Of a stretch of 64,000 nucleotides of DNA, positions 62,942 through 64,000 are shown piece after piece; positions within the stretch are counted from its first letter, which is position 1; every line of letters begins with the position of its first letter. The position numbers and the translations under genes are program-made. This DNA is from Rosenbergiella australiborealis. GTDB lineage: Bacteria; Pseudomonadota; Gammaproteobacteria; Enterobacterales; Enterobacteriaceae. The stretch is taken from contig NZ_JABBFO010000010.1 of NCBI RefSeq assembly GCF_018494035.1, forward strand, positions 35,372 through 99,371. The letters are read 5' to 3'. A model generated the notes under the pieces. The model saw only the letters and a list, made by a program, of their open reading frames with translations, was not told where the DNA came from and searched no databases.

Positions 62942-64000
62942 TTATTCGCCCTCCTGGCTATCAGTAATATTTCGCGGATATTCGATTTTTAACTGCGATG
63001 GCATAGACGTAAATATTGGAGATGTTTCTCCATTTGCACCAGAAATGCCCTCATAAACGTCCCCTTCAGCCGTCGTAATTTTATATGTGGTGAAAGGCTT
63101 GACTGCTCCGTTGGCTGAGGACGTTGTGGTAAACCCTTCGCTGTACCCTTTCGGGAAAGTCTCTGGTGGGGTATCTAAGCTGGCAGGGCCTGTCTGATTA
63201 ACATTGGCCGCTTTCAGCAAAATATTTCCCGAACATCCCAGCTCAATATTCCCACCGCTAAGCTTTATATAAGCACCACCGCAACTTAAAATCAGTTGCT
63301 TACTGGCATTTACCTTCACGCTCCCCTGACCACTGACGACAGTGATGTCCTGTAATGCTGAGACATTCATGGCGTCCGCTTGTGCCTGAATATCAACTTT
63401 CCCTGCCCCGGCATACATTTTCATTCCTGCAGCCTGAGCAAACAAACTTACCGCCTCGCTTGCCGCTACAGTGAACGACTGCCCAGTGCTGATATCGGTG
63501 TTTTTACCTGACATCATGCCAATACTTGCCCCGCCTGAAGCAAGCCGGACAGCCTCAGGACTCAGAATGCCTATTCCAGCGGGAGCACTGGCCAGCAATC
63601 CTGGCATTTTTAGATATTTCAGTGAGCTATTTAGCCTCTTTTGGCTGTCGATGTCAGATACCGTTGCCTGCGCCCCCTTTACTGCTGCCTGGAGGCTTCT
63701 TGCCAGCGTGAGTGCCTGCTCCAGTTGTTCTACAGCCCTGTCCATTTCAAGCATTTTACTGCCGACGTCAGGCTGAGCATCTGCAGTGAGTAGAATCCCC
63801 TTACCACCACGAACGCTGACCCAGTCGTTAGTGCGCAGCTCCGCCCCCTCGCCACGAAGAGCCCTAGAAGCATCGACGTTGTGCCCTAAATTAAGTTGGG
63901 TCTTACTACCGTACTCTGTACTGAGCTTGACGTGCTCTTCTCCGCGCTTGTCCTCCATCCGCAGCTTGTTCAGGCCAGCTGTGCGGATAACGTTACGCGT
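62942..64000 (-). CDS. T6SS spike protein VgrG, C-terminal part (5' end outside window)
   Basis: 353 codons in frame to the window end; the gp27/gp5 core lies outside. Visible: LNKLRMEDKRGEEHVKLSTEYGSKTQLNLGH (end of the VgrG core), the DUF2345 region (GAELRTNDWVSVRGGKGILLTAD... GGASIGMMSGKNTDIS... VKVNASKQLILSCGGAYIKLSGGNIELGCSGNILLKAA), and a ~70-residue C-terminal tail (YSEGFTTTSSANGAVKPFTTYKI... PSQLKIEYP) with a transthyretin-like look. In EAEC such a tail carries the lipase Tle1; here the lipase gene follows by one base. Confidence 0.92.
   Translation of the reverse strand, partial: TRNVIRTAGLNKLRMEDKRGEEHVKLSTEYGSKTQLNLGHNVDASRALRGEGAELRTNDWVSVRGGKGILLTADAQPDVGSKMLEMDRAVEQLEQALTLARSLQAAVKGAQATVSDIDSQKRLNSSLKYLKMPGLLASAPAGIGILSPEAVRLASGGASIGMMSGKNTDISTGQSFTVAASEAVSLFAQAAGMKMYAGAGKVDIQAQADAMNVSALQDITVVSGQGSVKVNASKQLILSCGGAYIKLSGGNIELGCSGNILLKAANVNQTGPASLDTPPETFPKGYSEGFTTTSSANGAVKPFTTYKITTAEGDVYEGISGANGETSPIFTSMPSQLKIEYPRNITDSQEGE

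Noticed and set aside
1-64000. CRISPR arrays, rRNA genes, complete tRNA genes
   Set aside because: No regularly spaced direct repeats, rRNA signatures or full tRNA cloverleaf sequences were seen when reading both strands.

Overview
The window looks like a chromosome segment from an enterobacterium (order Enterobacterales). The left ~17 kb carries the conserved speA / metK-galP-sprT-endA-rsmE-gshB-yqgE-yqgF / yggR / yggS-yggT-rdgB-hemW / mltC-yggX-mutY / trmB-yggL-yggN neighbourhood, and the proteins read very like their Escherichia coli counterparts. The moderate base composition, the missing yggU and ansB, and the accessory load suggest a non-Escherichia member such as an Erwiniaceae genome, but the genus cannot be fixed from sequence alone.

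Layout. (1) 1-17.1 kb: core housekeeping block (polyamine, S-adenosylmethionine, galactose uptake, rRNA/tRNA methylation, glutathione, DNA repair, murein hydrolysis). MetJ boxes lie before metK; GalR operators and a CRP site lie before galP. (2) 17.1-21.4 kb: an AcuI/YhdH-type reductase, a Fur-boxed siderophore-interacting reductase, cytoplasmic trehalase with a sigma-S-type -10, and a secreted LEA-like repeat protein. (3) 21.8-34.1 kb: a very AT-rich accessory block. It holds a LuxR-type regulator, then an eleven-gene minus-strand string running from a cupin at 32.27 kb to a PapI/FaeA-like regulator at 22.49 kb. That string includes two paralogous nucleotidyltransferases, a chimeric glycosyltransferase, a WavE protein, a glycerophosphodiesterase-like protein, a HAD phosphatase, an autotransporter GDSL esterase and a frameshifted acyltransferase. 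Upstream of it is a module of four small proteins of the YcgZ/YmgA/AriR (RcsB-connector) type. (4) 34.5-45.1 kb: an N-acetylglucosamine/glucosamine kinase-like protein, the fluoride channel CrcB, a YadA-type trimeric autotransporter followed by an OmpA-domain lipoprotein and two IalB-family proteins, an IS630 remnant, and an isochorismatase-pirin pair with a divergent LysR regulator. (5) 45.5-46.5 kb: a junction zone with a 22-bp piece of a tRNA-Phe 3' end and decayed mobile-element genes (DUF4942, SANT-like). (6) 46.6-64 kb: part of a type VI secretion cluster on the minus strand, with visibly higher GC: vgrG (cut by the window end), a class 3 lipase effector, its immunity lipoprotein plus a dead duplicate, PAAR, a membrane protein, tssM, tssA, a lipoprotein sharing a domain with the VgrG tail, tssF, tssG, tssJ, tssE, a GIY-YIG nuclease-like gene and a VasL-like gene. 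TssB/C, TssK, TssL, ClpV and Hcp must lie outside.

The parts most worth attention are the eleven-gene surface-glycan string with its T9 slippage tract and active/degenerate nucleotidyltransferase pair; the RcsB-connector module beside it; the lipoprotein that copies the VgrG carrier tail; and the GIY-YIG protein embedded in the T6SS operon. All functional statements rest on reading the sequence and on recalled family features; no search was run.
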